A model generated the notes under the pieces. That model had not been told where the DNA came from. It saw only the letters and a program-made list of their open reading frames with translations, and made no database searches. Shown here one piece after another: positions 36,212-46,295 of a DNA stretch of 64,000 nucleotides; positions within the stretch are counted from its first letter, which is position 1, and each line of letters opens with the position of its first letter. Origin of the DNA: Myxococcota bacterium (lineage in GTDB: Bacteria; Myxococcota_A; Polyangia; Palsa-1104; JAEUJZ01); NCBI GenBank assembly GCA_025057315.1, contig JANWXW010000142.1:1-64000 (forward strand), in the 5' to 3' direction. The translations under genes were made by a program, and so were the position numbers.

Positions 36212-37722
36212 GCAGCCGCCAACGCCTGCTGGTAAACCCTGAGATAGGCCGCGGAGGAGGCCTCCCAGCTCAGGTCGGTGCGCATGGCGCGGCGGATAAG
36301 TGCCTGCCACGCCTCGGCATCCCCCTCGTAGGCCAGCAGGGCCCGCCGCCAGGCATGCAGGAGCGCAGCCGGCTCGTAGGCATGGAACTTGAATCCCGTG
36401 CCGCTGCGCGAGCGGGCATCGAAGTCAACCACGCTGTCGTCCAGACCACCGACGGCTCGGACCACGGGGATGGTCCCGTAGCGCAGGCTGTAGATCTGGT
36501 TCAGGCCGCAGGGCTCAAAGCGCGAGGGCATGATGTATAGGTCCGCGCCTGCCTCCACGCGGTGCGCCAGCGGCTCGTCATACCCGATGCGCACCGCCAG
36601 CCGGCCTGGGTGACGCCGTGCCAGCACGCGCAGCCGCTCCTCGTAGGCCCGCTCCCCGCTGCCGAGGATCACGTATTGCATCTCGCCCTGCCAGATCTCC
36701 TCCCCCTCCAGCACCGCCAGGAGCAGGTCAATGCCCTTCTGGTCGGTCAGGCGCGAGATGGTGGCGCACAGCGGCGCACGCGGACGCGGCAGCAAGGACA
36801 GCTCGCGCTGCAGTTCGGCCTTGCAGCGCGCCTTGCCTGCCAGCACCCGGCTCATGCCCTCCGGCGTAGACAACGCCTCAACACCACCGTAGTTCTGCGG
36901 CAGGTAGGGGTCGGTGGCCGGATTCCAGCGGTCGTAGTCCGCGCCGTTCAGGATACCCACCAGCTTGCCCGACAGCGCGCCGAGCAGTCCCTCCATGCCG
37001 CAGCCAAACTCGGGCGTCTGGATCTCGCGAGCGTAGCGCGGGCTGACCGTGGTGAGGCGATCAGAAAAGACCAGGCCCGCCTTGAGCAAGCTGAGCTGCC
37101 CGTAGAACTCGAGTCCGTCGGGACCCGTGTCCTCGGGCCGCAGCGACAGCTGCGGTGCCTCGCTCAAAGGGCACAGCCCCAAAAAAGACAAGTTGTGAAT
37201 GGTAAAGACACACGCAGGTGCAGGGCGGTGCGCACCAGGCGGCTCCAGCGGCGCGCGCTTGGCGTAGTAGACGGCCAGTGCCCCCTGCCAGTCGTGCCCG
37301 TGGACCACATCGGGGTAGATGCCAAACTCCTGAACAATGCCCAACGCCGCGCGGCACAGCAGCGCAAAGCGCAGCGGGTTGTCGGGGTAGTCCTGTCCGG
37401 GTGGGTCGCCGGGACCATACAGGCCCGTGCGCTCCGAAAAGAGCGGGTGCTCCACAAGATAGACCGGCACCTGACTGCGCGGCAGTCGGCCCTCGAACAC
37501 CTCCACCTCGAACACCTGATCGCCCAGGGGCACCGGCACGCGCCGTAAGCGCCGCGCCAGGCCGTGCTCGGCCGGATCGATCGATCCATAGCGCGGTGAT
37601 ACCACCATGGGGTGGATGCCCGGCCGCCCTGCCAGGGCCCGCGGCAAACCGCCCACCACATCGCCCAAGCCCCCCGTCTTGGATAGGGGGGCCACCTCAG
37701 AGGCTACATGCAGGATGTTCAT
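36196..37722 (-). CDS. glgA: Glycogen synthase (ADP-glucose, GT5 family)
   Basis: A 508-aa glucosyltransferase extending alpha-1,4-glucan from ADP-glucose. The ADP-glucose-binding K-T-G-G-L is at 15-19; the C-terminal domain has the GT-B features S-R-L-T-D-Q-K-G, P-S-R-F-E-P-C-G-L-N-Q and R-Y-G-T-I-P-V-V. Length is usual. Its ATG overlaps the TGA of the upstream galT-like gene, so they are translated together. It completes the pathway begun by GlgC at 1999-3282. Confidence 0.96.
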   Translation of the reverse strand: MNILHVASEVAPLSKTGGLGDVVGGLPRALAGRPGIHPMVVSPRYGSIDPAEHGLARRLRRVPVPLGDQVFEVEVFEGRLPRSQVPVYLVEHPLFSERTGLYGPGDPPGQDYPDNPLRFALLCRAALGIVQEFGIYPDVVHGHDWQGALAVYYAKRAPLEPPGAHRPAPACVFTIHNLSFLGLCPLSEAPQLSLRPEDTGPDGLEFYGQLSLLKAGLVFSDRLTTVSPRYAREIQTPEFGCGMEGLLGALSGKLVGILNGADYDRWNPATDPYLPQNYGGVEALSTPEGMSRVLAGKARCKAELQRELSLLPRPRAPLCATISRLTDQKGIDLLLAVLEGEEIWQGEMQYVILGSGERAYEERLRVLARRHPGRLAVRIGYDEPLAHRVEAGADLYIMPSRFEPCGLNQIYSLRYGTIPVVRAVGGLDDSVVDFDARSRSGTGFKFHAYEPAALLHAWRRALLAYEGDAEAWQALIRRAMRTDLSWEASSAAYLRVYQQALAAAQPAK

Positions 37723-38759
37723 TGTGGAAGGCTCTCTGGCAACTCGCGCAGCTGTCGCAGGTAGCGCGCCGCCTCCTCCGGCGGCGTCGGGTTGATGTGC
37801 AGTCCTCCGCTCTGGTCCACGCTGCAGCCGGGACCGACCTGAGGCACAATCTCGATGGAAAAATGAACGTAGTCCACCAGGCGATCCACAAACGGAGCGT
37901 TGTGCAGCACCAGCCGGTAGCAGGGGCCACCCAGGGCCGCCCAGAGCCGGCGCAGCGCCATCCGCAGCGCGCTGGCCAGGGCGGGCATCTCCTCAGATGG
38001 GCTCTCCTCGAAACGCGGGCGGTGGCGCCGCGGCACGACCCAGGTCTCAAACGGTGTGCGCGAGGCGTACGGGCAGATGACAACAAAGCTGCTGTTCTCG
38101 TACACCAGACGGCGCTGCGCCGCGGTCTCGTGATCCACAATGTCGCAGAGCAAGCACCGGTCCCGCTCCTCGTGGTGCCGGCGGGCGCTGTCCACCCGCT
38201 CGCGCACCGGTCGCGGCACCACCGGCAGCGCGAACAGCTCCGTGTGCGGATGGGACAGCGTGGCACCCGCCTGCTGGCCGTGAGCCCGGCTGACCACGAT
38301 GTGGCGAAAACGGCTGTCGCGGCGCAGGTCCAGGATCCGGTGGCGCAGCGCCCACAGCACCTGCTCCACTTCGGGCTCGGACTGATCATGCAGCCCGCGG
38401 CGGTGGTCGGGCGTCTCCACCAGCACCTCGTGCGCCCCGATGCCATTCATGCGATCGTAGAAGCCCTCGGAGCGACGGCCCATGTCGCCCTCGATGCCTA
38501 GGGCCGGGTACCGGTGGGGCACCACGCGCAGGGACCAGCCCGGTGCGTCGCGCTGGGACGCCGGCCCAACCGGGGGGCGGTGCGCATACACCTCCGGCGG
38601 CGTGTGAATCTCTGCCCCCGGGCAGAGCGGGCAGCTCGACGGGCTGCGTAGCAGCAGTGGGTCCTGCGCTGCCAGCGCTACAGCCGACCGGTTTGGCGTC
38701 TGGTCCGGGGCCAGCGCCACCCAGTGCCCGGTCAGCGGATCACGTCGCAGCTCGCGCAT
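37719..38759 (-). CDS. galT: Galactose-1-phosphate uridylyltransferase-like enzyme
   Basis: A 346-aa HIT-superfamily nucleotidyltransferase. The N-terminal R-x-D-P-L-T-G-H-W-V and zinc-site S-C-P-L-C-P-G match GalT. The active site reads H170-P-H172-T-E174; the family usually has Gln at the last position, so E174 is unusual. It may act on a sugar other than galactose, for example exchange between UDP- or ADP-glucose and a hexose-1-phosphate, which would fit its coupling to glgA. The ATG at 38759 has GAGGGGG upstream and gives the usual GalT start; the frame is open 13 codons further. Confidence 0.85.
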   Translation of the reverse strand: MRELRRDPLTGHWVALAPDQTPNRSAVALAAQDPLLLRSPSSCPLCPGAEIHTPPEVYAHRPPVGPASQRDAPGWSLRVVPHRYPALGIEGDMGRRSEGFYDRMNGIGAHEVLVETPDHRRGLHDQSEPEVEQVLWALRHRILDLRRDSRFRHIVVSRAHGQQAGATLSHPHTELFALPVVPRPVRERVDSARRHHEERDRCLLCDIVDHETAAQRRLVYENSSFVVICPYASRTPFETWVVPRRHRPRFEESPSEEMPALASALRMALRRLWAALGGPCYRLVLHNAPFVDRLVDYVHFSIEIVPQVGPGCSVDQSGGLHINPTPPEEAARYLRQLRELPESLPQ

Positions 38760-38822
38760 GGGTGCACCCCCTCTGGAGCCGGAGCGAGGAGTTGACAAAA
38801 CCCAAGGTCACGGCCGCGCATC

Positions 38823-40019
<1,197 letters not shown>

Positions 40020-40020
40020 C

Positions 40021-41190
40021 TTAGGGCAGGGGGACCGCAGCGGGTTCCATACGCAGCGCCCGTGAGCATAGCCCGATCAGCTCGTCGAGGCGATCTGGTC
40101 CGACAAGGCGCGCCATGGCCTCCACCTGAAGGCACACTTCCGCCGATAGCGCCCGGTCGGCACGCACATCGGCCGGCAGTGCCACAGCGGGCCAGTGCAG
40201 GCACAGGGCACACACCAAGCCGAGCAGATCGCGCAGAGCCCCATCGCTCCCGAGCGGCGGCGGGGGCAGCGGCCCGAGCAGCACGCACAGCACCAGCTCG
40301 CACACGAAGCCGAGCACCGTATGTACATCCTCTGCGGGCAAGGCCGGCGGCGCAGCGGCGCGCCCCAGCAGGCGCAGCAGCGACAGACCCAAGGCCCCCC
40401 CCACCTCCACCAGCCCCAGCCGAAGGTACTCGCTGCGGATGGCCCGCCGCAGCTCCCGACAGCGCAACAGGGCGGCGTGGGCCACCAGGTCCAGCGGCGG
40501 ATCGAGCCGCTTGGGAGCCAGCAGGTCCGACAGCGGGCTGGCCGACAGCAGTGCCAGAAACGCCGCCCGCCCGGCCTCCTGCCCGAGCAGCTGAAGGTGG
40601 CAAATTACGCGCCACCGCTCCTGGCGCACGCGACGCAGCCTGCCCCACAGCAGCAGGCGCCGCGGTGGCTGCATTCCATAGAACTCGCGGCGTCCGGCCC
40701 AGAACGTCACGCGGGTGTCGTCGCGCGACAGCCCCCACAGGCCAGCCAACAGCGTATGGCGGGCCAGGAGCCGTTCCAAATCTTCGGCTCCGGACACCTC
40801 GGCCGGCAGCGCTGCCTCGGCACACAGGCGGCGCACATGGGCCGACAGCCGCGCCGCCCGGCCCGGAAACAGCGGCCCTTGGATCTGGGGGTGGAGCAGG
40901 AACAGCAGGTCGTGCACCGCAGCCAGCAGCCGCACCGCGCCCGGGTCGGACAGCAGCGTCGGCACCTCGCAGCGCAGCAGGTGCTCCCGCATGATGGCCG
41001 CCCGCAGCTGCGAAAGCCGCTGGCCCGCCTCCGTGCCGTCCAAGCCCGCGGCCACCGCCGCCTCCAGGCGAGCCAGCCCTCGGTTTCCCAGCGGCGCGCC
41101 CACGTGGACCGTCCCCCCGCCCACCAGCGGGATGGCAAAGTCAACAAGCAGGCGCTCGGCCCAGCGGGTCTCGCGCGGGCGGTCGCTCAT
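40021..41190 (-). CDS. Unrecognised helical protein of the MoxR cassette
   Basis: A 389-aa protein, mostly helical and very rich in Leu, Arg and Ala, without signal peptide, P-loop or vWA D-x-S-x-S motif. Its ATG overlaps the stop of the upstream gene (ATGA) and its stop is 1 nt before the MoxR ATG. The frame is open much further upstream, but that part is antisense-like shadow of the upstream gene. Position suggests a MoxR client or adaptor, comparable in place to components of vWA-MoxR ternary systems; that is inference. Confidence 0.75.
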   Translation of the reverse strand: MSDRPRETRWAERLLVDFAIPLVGGGTVHVGAPLGNRGLARLEAAVAAGLDGTEAGQRLSQLRAAIMREHLLRCEVPTLLSDPGAVRLLAAVHDLLFLLHPQIQGPLFPGRAARLSAHVRRLCAEAALPAEVSGAEDLERLLARHTLLAGLWGLSRDDTRVTFWAGRREFYGMQPPRRLLLWGRLRRVRQERWRVICHLQLLGQEAGRAAFLALLSASPLSDLLAPKRLDPPLDLVAHAALLRCRELRRAIRSEYLRLGLVEVGGALGLSLLRLLGRAAAPPALPAEDVHTVLGFVCELVLCVLLGPLPPPPLGSDGALRDLLGLVCALCLHWPAVALPADVRADRALSAEVCLQVEAMARLVGPDRLDELIGLCSRALRMEPAAVPLP

Positions 41191-42770
41191 GCCCCCTCCC
41201 CTGCCGGCGATCCCTGCGGACCCTGCGGATCTTGCGTCCCTCTCGGCATGCCCCGCAGGGGAGCCAGGGCGGCGACCCCGAGCGGTTCGTTGACCAGCAG
41301 GACCTCCCGGTCGACGCGCGGCCGCGGCACCTCCGCCAGGCGGGGCCGCGGCACCACCTCCATCGGCGCCAGCATCCGGCGGCCGAGCGCATCCAGGTCC
41401 TCGTGCGCTAGGGCAAGCACCCGCGGCGAATCGCTGGCCTCTGCCCCGGGCAGGACCAACAGGTAGCGCCCGCTGGTGCCGCCCAGGTGCTGCACCAGCA
41501 CCTCTGGATCCACGCGCGGCGACAGCGCCATGCCCACCGGAACGAACACCGACGGGGCCGCCTCCTGCAGCAGCGCGCCGATGGGGAGCACATCCAGGCC
41601 CCGGGGCGACACCACGAAGATGCCGTCTTCCAGGGGCGCCGCCTGGTACTCGCCGAGCAACGTCGGCGGCAGGGCGTAGACCAGCTGCTTCAACCAGCCG
41701 GCGCGCGCCCACGGCACCAGAGCCGCCTTGACCCGTCTGCGCACCCCGGTGTGCACCAGCCGCAGCGGCACCTTCAGCCCTGCCGCGGCCACCGGCCGCA
41801 CCGCCGAGGCCGGTACCATCGCAGGCGGCAGGTCTGTCTCCAGCAGGCTCTCCAGCGGCAGAAGGGGTGGCGGCGAGGACAGCACCTGGCAGCCGCTGCC
41901 AGCGGTAAACAGGTAGAAGCGATCCTTCTGAAACGCACTGGGGCAGGCCGACAGGCGAATGAGGTGCCGGTAGCCGAGCTGCACGGCCACCTGGTCCAGC
42001 ACCAGAGAAAAGACCACCACCCCAGGCAGACCGCACAGCAGGCGCAGCATGCGCGGCGGCAGATCCTCGGCGCGCACCAGGAACGAGGGCGGGGGCGGGG
42101 CGACAAGCAGCCGCTCGCCCGGCGGCGCCGGCACAGGCAGCAGCAGCGCCGCCAGGGCGCGGACGCGGTGGCGGTACAGGTACCCAAGCACCTTGGGGCC
42201 CAGTCCTTGCCGCACCGTCAGCACCACCGTCTCTCCCTGCTGCAACTCGCGCAGCTCGGCCATCACGCCCCCGGGTCGTGGGCGCAGCTCCAGATCCAGC
42301 AGCAGGCGGCCAAAGGACAGCTCGCGCTCGCGGCTGTAGCCCTGGGTGAAGGTCTCGCCATAGAACACCAGGTCTGCCGGCTCGGTCAGCAGGGTGGGCA
42401 CGTCGTAGCCCAGCGGCGAGCGCCGGTCGCGATACTTGACAAAGTGCCGGTCCGACCCGGTAAAGAGCTGCGCCCCACACAGCGCTGCGGCCCGTGCGCA
42501 GCGGTCCAGCAGGTGTGAGCTGCCCGCAGGCAGCAGCACCACGTGCTCGAACGCCCCCAGGCGGCTGCGCACCTGGAGGATCTTGAGCGCGGGCAGCAGG
42601 TCATCCAGCAGCAACTCCTGGCTGAGCAGGCGGAAAAAGGCCACCAGACGATCAAAGGAAGGCAGCAGCACCGCCCCCTGCCGTCCCACCAGCACCCCGC
42701 GGGCATCCGGTGCGACCCCAGGGAGCCTGAACTGGGTCTGGTTGAGCGCGACGTGCTCCAGCATGGCCAT
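41187..42770 (-). CDS. Unrecognised 527-aa first protein of the MoxR cassette
   Basis: A 527-aa protein of alternating beta-rich and Pro/Leu/Arg-rich stretches. It begins A-L-N-Q-T-Q-F-R-L-P-G-V and contains several repeats of a hydrophobic strand followed by P or G turns (for example V-V-L-L-P-A-G, L-L-V-L-P-G-A), which would allow a beta-propeller or tandem beta-sandwich fold. No catalytic motif, membrane segment or vWA site is visible. I chose the ATG that lies 7 nt after a TACCAT -10-like element; ATGs at 42779 and 42764 are alternatives. It leads the operon with the 389-aa protein and MoxR. Confidence 0.75.
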   Translation of the reverse strand: MAMLEHVALNQTQFRLPGVAPDARGVLVGRQGAVLLPSFDRLVAFFRLLSQELLLDDLLPALKILQVRSRLGAFEHVVLLPAGSSHLLDRCARAAALCGAQLFTGSDRHFVKYRDRRSPLGYDVPTLLTEPADLVFYGETFTQGYSRERELSFGRLLLDLELRPRPGGVMAELRELQQGETVVLTVRQGLGPKVLGYLYRHRVRALAALLLPVPAPPGERLLVAPPPPSFLVRAEDLPPRMLRLLCGLPGVVVFSLVLDQVAVQLGYRHLIRLSACPSAFQKDRFYLFTAGSGCQVLSSPPPLLPLESLLETDLPPAMVPASAVRPVAAAGLKVPLRLVHTGVRRRVKAALVPWARAGWLKQLVYALPPTLLGEYQAAPLEDGIFVVSPRGLDVLPIGALLQEAAPSVFVPVGMALSPRVDPEVLVQHLGGTSGRYLLVLPGAEASDSPRVLALAHEDLDALGRRMLAPMEVVPRPRLAEVPRPRVDREVLLVNEPLGVAALAPLRGMPRGTQDPQGPQGSPAGEGA

Positions 42771-42777
42771 CCGTTGC

Positions 42778-42783
42778 ATGGTA
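42778..42783 (-). promoter_or_regulatory. Candidate -10 of the MoxR cassette
   Basis: Minus-strand TACCAT ends 7 nt before the ATG at 42770, the same spacing as for the genes at 35174 and 58861. The -35 region is poor and there is no Shine-Dalgarno sequence. Confidence 0.35.
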
Positions 42784-42940
42784 GCCTGATTTGGGCCGCC
42801 TGGTGGCCCCACGGGGCCCTCCGGCCCTTCCGACAGACGGCTCGGCCTGGCGGAGGCGTGATCCGTCGCATCGATTGCCTGTTCTCTCCGTGCTCTCTCC
42901 CTGCTCTGGCTGGGGGCCCAGCCGGCTCAGCCTGTTCCCC

Positions 42941-42998
42941 CACCCTTTGGCAGGGTGCGCATCACCCTTCAGAGGGTGTTCTTTCACCCTGAGGGGGG
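42941..42998. repeat. Three phased CACCCT repeats, two of them perfect palindromes
   Basis: CACCCT occurs at 42941, 42963 and 42985, exactly 22 bp apart. The first two are followed by AGGGTG (42952-42957 and 42973-42978), giving 6-bp inverted repeats with 5- and 4-nt centres; the third is followed by a degenerate GAGGGGGG. Spacing near two helical turns places all copies on one face of DNA, as for cooperative binding of a dimeric regulator. Without T-runs they are poor terminators. Confidence 0.6.
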
Positions 42999-43141
42999 TA
43001 GGCAACAGGCCCTGCAGGGGACATCGGCCCGCCCGCATTCGCCGCAGCTTGGCGGCCCCTGCCCCCGCGGGGGCGGAGCAGGCAACTTTTTTCAGCTCCT
43101 GCCGATGACCTTGCGCCAACGGAACAGACGGGAGGGACCTT

Positions 43142-43651
43142 ATGACGTTGCGCACCTGGCTCGTGCCTGCTGTGCTGATGACCCTGGTCAGCCCACCGCT
43201 GGGGGCCCATGGCCCGACCGTGGAGCAGCTCCAGCGCGCCGCGCTGCGGCGAGCCGGGCTGGAACCGGCGTCTCAGGAGGAGATGCTGCGCCGGCTGCGG
43301 CTGGCCCCCCTGCTGCCCCAGCTCACGGTGTCGGTGTGGCGGGGGGTGCAGCTTGGACGGCCAGACCTGCCAGTGCCCCTGGCGGACCCAGAGCGCCTGA
43401 GCTTTGCCCTTACGGCGCGTTGGGATCTGTCGCGGCTGGTCTTTTCTCGCGACGAGCTCGCCGTGCGGGCGCAGGCCCAGCGAGCGGCCCAGCTGAGGCG
43501 CGCCCTGCGGGCCGAGATAGCGCAGCTGTATGCCCGGCACCAGGAGGCCCTGCGCCAGCAGGGTCCGGAGGCGGCGCAGGCGCGCGAGCTGGGCGCGCTG
43601 CTGGAGGCGCTCACGGCCGAGGCGGAGCCAGACCTGGCTCCCCAGGACTAG
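43142..43651 (+). CDS. Small exported coiled-coil protein, unknown function
   Basis: A 169-aa protein with a signal peptide (cleavage likely after L-G-A at about 22) and a helical, Arg/Ala/Gln-rich mature part. A segment R-W-D-L-S-R-L-V-F-S-R-D-E followed by a long helix recalls proteins of Deltaproteobacteria that resemble one hairpin of a TolC-like outer membrane factor; this is a weak resemblance. GGGAGGG precedes the ATG. The 3' end overlaps the convergent AsmA-like gene by 41 bp. Confidence 0.65.
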   Translation: MTLRTWLVPAVLMTLVSPPLGAHGPTVEQLQRAALRRAGLEPASQEEMLRRLRLAPLLPQLTVSVWRGVQLGRPDLPVPLADPERLSFALTARWDLSRLVFSRDELAVRAQAQRAAQLRRALRAEIAQLYARHQEALRQQGPEAAQARELGALLEALTAEAEPDLAPQD

Positions 43652-45224
43652 AACCCTCTCCCAGCGGCCGGAGCTGGGGGTCGAACAGCGAGCCGGACAG
43701 CGCCATCTCCAGGGCCTGGGCCCGGCCCGGAGGCCGCAGGGCCAGCACCCCCTCTAGGGTCAGGCCGCGGCGAAAGTCGATGCTCCAGGTGCCACCGAGC
43801 CCCACCCTGCGCATGTGCGCGGGCACCAGGGCGGACAGGGGCCTCAGCGGCCATGGCACCAGCGGGGCCAGGGCCGACAGGTCCACCTCCATCGGGTCCG
43901 GCTGTACGATGAGCACGCCGCGGATCAGCCGGCCTCGCAGGGTGGCCCTTGCAGGGCCCAGGCGCAGGTCCAGACGTTCCAGGTGGACCGCATCGGGCTC
44001 CAGCGTGCCCACCAGCTCGACCGTCAGGGGCAGGAGCCGCCCCTCTGGGGTGCCCCCCCGCAGGCCCTGGGGCAGGTCCAGCCTGGCGTGGAACCTGGCG
44101 CGGTCCGGCGGCCCGCTTGCTGAGGCCCATAGACCAGCAGGCCCGCGCACCGGAGCGCTGCCCACGCCCAGCAGGGTCAGCATGGGCTCCAGGGGCAGGG
44201 CCTCGGCCTCGATCTGCAGCACGTGCACCTGAGGGGTGGTCCACAGCCGGCGCAGGTCGGCCTGGGCCCGAAGGACCGCGGGGCCCAAGTTCAGCTCCAG
44301 GCGAGCGAGCCGGAAGTCCCCGACGAGCAGAGCGGCATCCAGCTCGGCCCGAAGCCCGAACGGCCCCTCCGTCACCGCTCCGCGCGCCCTGGCCTCCAGG
44401 TGCAGGCGCCCGGTGCGCGCCGGCAGCTCGAGCTGCAGCTCGGCCTCCTCCAGGGTCGCCGCGGGCAGGGGGCCCAGCAGGCAGCGGAGCGGTGCCAGGG
44501 ATAGCGGCCCCAGGTGCAGCCAGACGCGGCGCACCAGGGCCAGCGGCTCACCTACCTCTAGATCAGGCGGCAGGGGGCCCACCGTGGCGCTCAGCTCCAG
44601 GTTGGGGCGCGCTGCGCCGAGCACAGCGGCCCGCAGGCGAACCGGAAACGGCGCCCCAACCTGCACCTGCTCTGCCTCGGCCTGCACCGATTCCACCGCC
44701 ATGTGCGCCGGGCCGTCCTGGCAGCGCAGCGCCCCCCCTTGCACGCTGACCGTCCGGATGCGCAGCCGCGCCAGCCGCTCGCGCTCCTGGGCCGAGGGCG
44801 GTGGCCGCCGCCGCAGCCGCGCCAGGACCTCCTGGTGGGCCATCCCGCCGGAGGGCAGCCGTGCCGTCGCCAGCTCCAGCCCCTCCAGAGCCACGCGAGA
44901 CAGGTGCACCTGACGCCCCAGCGAGCGCAGCGTCGGCCAGACTGCCAGCTCGACGCGGGCCAAGCCGAGCCGCAGCAGCGGCGGGGTCCGGCCGTCCTCC
45001 CCGCCCATGCGCACATCCCGGACGAGAAGGCCCAGCTGCGGCCCGAGCCGAAGGCGGCAGGGCCCCAGACGCACCGGACAGCCCAGATCCGCCTCCAGCC
45101 GGCGGGCCCACGCATGGAGCCTGGCAGCGATGAGCCGCTCGGCCAGGGGGCGTGCACCGGCTAGAAGGAGCAACCCGACCCCTGCCGCCAGCAGGGGCCC
45201 TCGACATCGCAAGGGCAGCGCCAT
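43611..45224 (-). CDS. AsmA-like membrane-anchored protein
   Basis: A 537-aa protein with an N-terminal membrane helix (about 8-25) followed by a long beta-rich region with a regular alternation of short strands, high Leu and Arg, and the phrase pattern L-x-L-x-x-G-P-A, as in AsmA/TamB-like proteins. Family members bridge inner and outer membranes and affect lipid transport. The call rests on composition and architecture, not on a firm motif. It starts 9 nt after the YhaM-like gene on the same strand. Confidence 0.55.
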   Translation of the reverse strand: MALPLRCRGPLLAAGVGLLLLAGARPLAERLIAARLHAWARRLEADLGCPVRLGPCRLRLGPQLGLLVRDVRMGGEDGRTPPLLRLGLARVELAVWPTLRSLGRQVHLSRVALEGLELATARLPSGGMAHQEVLARLRRRPPPSAQERERLARLRIRTVSVQGGALRCQDGPAHMAVESVQAEAEQVQVGAPFPVRLRAAVLGAARPNLELSATVGPLPPDLEVGEPLALVRRVWLHLGPLSLAPLRCLLGPLPAATLEEAELQLELPARTGRLHLEARARGAVTEGPFGLRAELDAALLVGDFRLARLELNLGPAVLRAQADLRRLWTTPQVHVLQIEAEALPLEPMLTLLGVGSAPVRGPAGLWASASGPPDRARFHARLDLPQGLRGGTPEGRLLPLTVELVGTLEPDAVHLERLDLRLGPARATLRGRLIRGVLIVQPDPMEVDLSALAPLVPWPLRPLSALVPAHMRRVGLGGTWSIDFRRGLTLEGVLALRPPGRAQALEMALSGSLFDPQLRPLGEGSSPGEPGLAPPRP

Positions 45225-45233
45225 GCGGTCAGT

Positions 45234-46295
45234 TTACTCGACCTCCCAGGGCTCTTCGGGGCCCCAAGGGGGCAGGCCGGCCTCGGGCACCCCGCGCTCC
45301 AGGGAGCCGCTGTGGTAGAAGGAACGGTCAAAGACGCGCTGGTAGGAGGTCCACCCGGGTCCCGGCTCGCGCTGGAGCAGCTCCCGCAAAAAGCCCATGC
45401 GCGAGTCCAGGGCATCGGCGGCATGCACCAGCCAGGCTTCGGCGGTCATGGGGCGACGTGGGCTGCCATATTCCAGGCGGTCATGGTGCGCCAGCACAAT
45501 GTGCTGAAGCTGCACGAGCAGAGACCGTGGGAAGTCGGGCAGCCGCGCTGCCACCTCGGCAATCTTCTGGCTGCACTGCACCAGATGACCCAGCAGCCGC
45601 CCCTCATGCGTATACTCGAAGCCGCGCTCCCAGGACAGCTCGTAGATCTTGCCAAAGTCGTGCAGCAGCCCGCCGGCGACGCACAAGTCACGATCCAGCA
45701 GTCCCGGCGACTCGCGGGCATAGTGGGCGCACAGCGCATCGATGATGCGGTACACAGACAGGTTGTGCTCCAGCAGACCCCCGATCCAGGCGTGATGGAT
45801 CGTTCGAGCTGCCGGTGCGCGACGGAAACGATCCGCCACCTCCGGGTCGTCCAGCAGCGCGTGTAACAGGCGCCGCAGGTGCGGGTTGCGGATGCTGTCG
45901 ATGGCTTCCTGCAGCTCCTGCCACATCTGCTCTGGATCGCGGGCGGACGTCGGCAGGTACTCCGCCGGCGTCACCTCGCTCTCCTGCACGCGCTCCAGCG
46001 TGTGCACATGCACCTGGAGCCGTCCCTGGAAGCTCTTGGCCTGACCGCTGACGCGTACATAGTCATGGTTGGCAAAGGCCGCGCCCAGCTGCTCGGCGTT
46101 GTCAAATATCCGGGCCTCGATCTGGCCGGTGTGGTCGCATAGCAGCAGGCTGAGGATCGGCTTGCCGTTCCGGTCCACACCGGGCTGCTTGCGCATGGCT
46201 CGATACACGCCTTGGACCTTGCACCGATCGACCAGGTCGCGCACCAGGACGCGCTCTCTAGAACTAGAACTAGAAGAGGTAGAGGCAGAGCTCAT
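45234..46295 (-). CDS. YhaM-like 3'-5' exoribonuclease (OB-fold plus HD domain)
   Basis: A 353-aa protein with an N-terminal OB-fold nucleic-acid-binding region (about 15-110) and an HD domain (about 150-310) with H-H-A-W-I-G-G-L-L-E-H, L-L-H-D-F-G-K and A-H-H-D. This matches YhaM-type 3'-5' exonucleases that trim RNA and ssDNA. The N-terminus has a serine run coded by TCTAGT hexamers. The ATG is preferred; a GTG 6 codons upstream lies 14 nt after a TATGAT. No clear Shine-Dalgarno sequence. Confidence 0.85.
   Translation of the reverse strand: MSSASTSSSSSSRERVLVRDLVDRCKVQGVYRAMRKQPGVDRNGKPILSLLLCDHTGQIEARIFDNAEQLGAAFANHDYVRVSGQAKSFQGRLQVHVHTLERVQESEVTPAEYLPTSARDPEQMWQELQEAIDSIRNPHLRRLLHALLDDPEVADRFRRAPAARTIHHAWIGGLLEHNLSVYRIIDALCAHYARESPGLLDRDLCVAGGLLHDFGKIYELSWERGFEYTHEGRLLGHLVQCSQKIAEVAARLPDFPRSLLVQLQHIVLAHHDRLEYGSPRRPMTAEAWLVHAADALDSRMGFLRELLQREPGPGWTSYQRVFDRSFYHSGSLERGVPEAGLPPWGPEEPWEVE

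Larger units (their letters stand above)
42771..43141. other. Divergent intergenic region of the MoxR cassette
   Basis: These 371 bp separate the leftward MoxR cassette from a rightward small exported protein gene. Besides the -10 at 42778-42783 they hold a set of phased palindromes (42941-42998). The remaining sequence is C-rich and shows no convincing reading frame. GGGAGGG lies just before the ATG at 43142. Confidence 0.5.

Noticed and set aside
40021..42480. 819-aa minus-strand open frame covering the MoxR cassette
   Set aside because: Only the last 389 residues look like a protein; the rest is the shadow of the 527-aa gene in another frame (low-complexity Gly/Ala/Arg/Pro).
42941..42998. 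CRISPR-like repeat array
   Set aside because: Only three short units with 16-nt gaps; far too short for repeats and spacers, and no cas genes.
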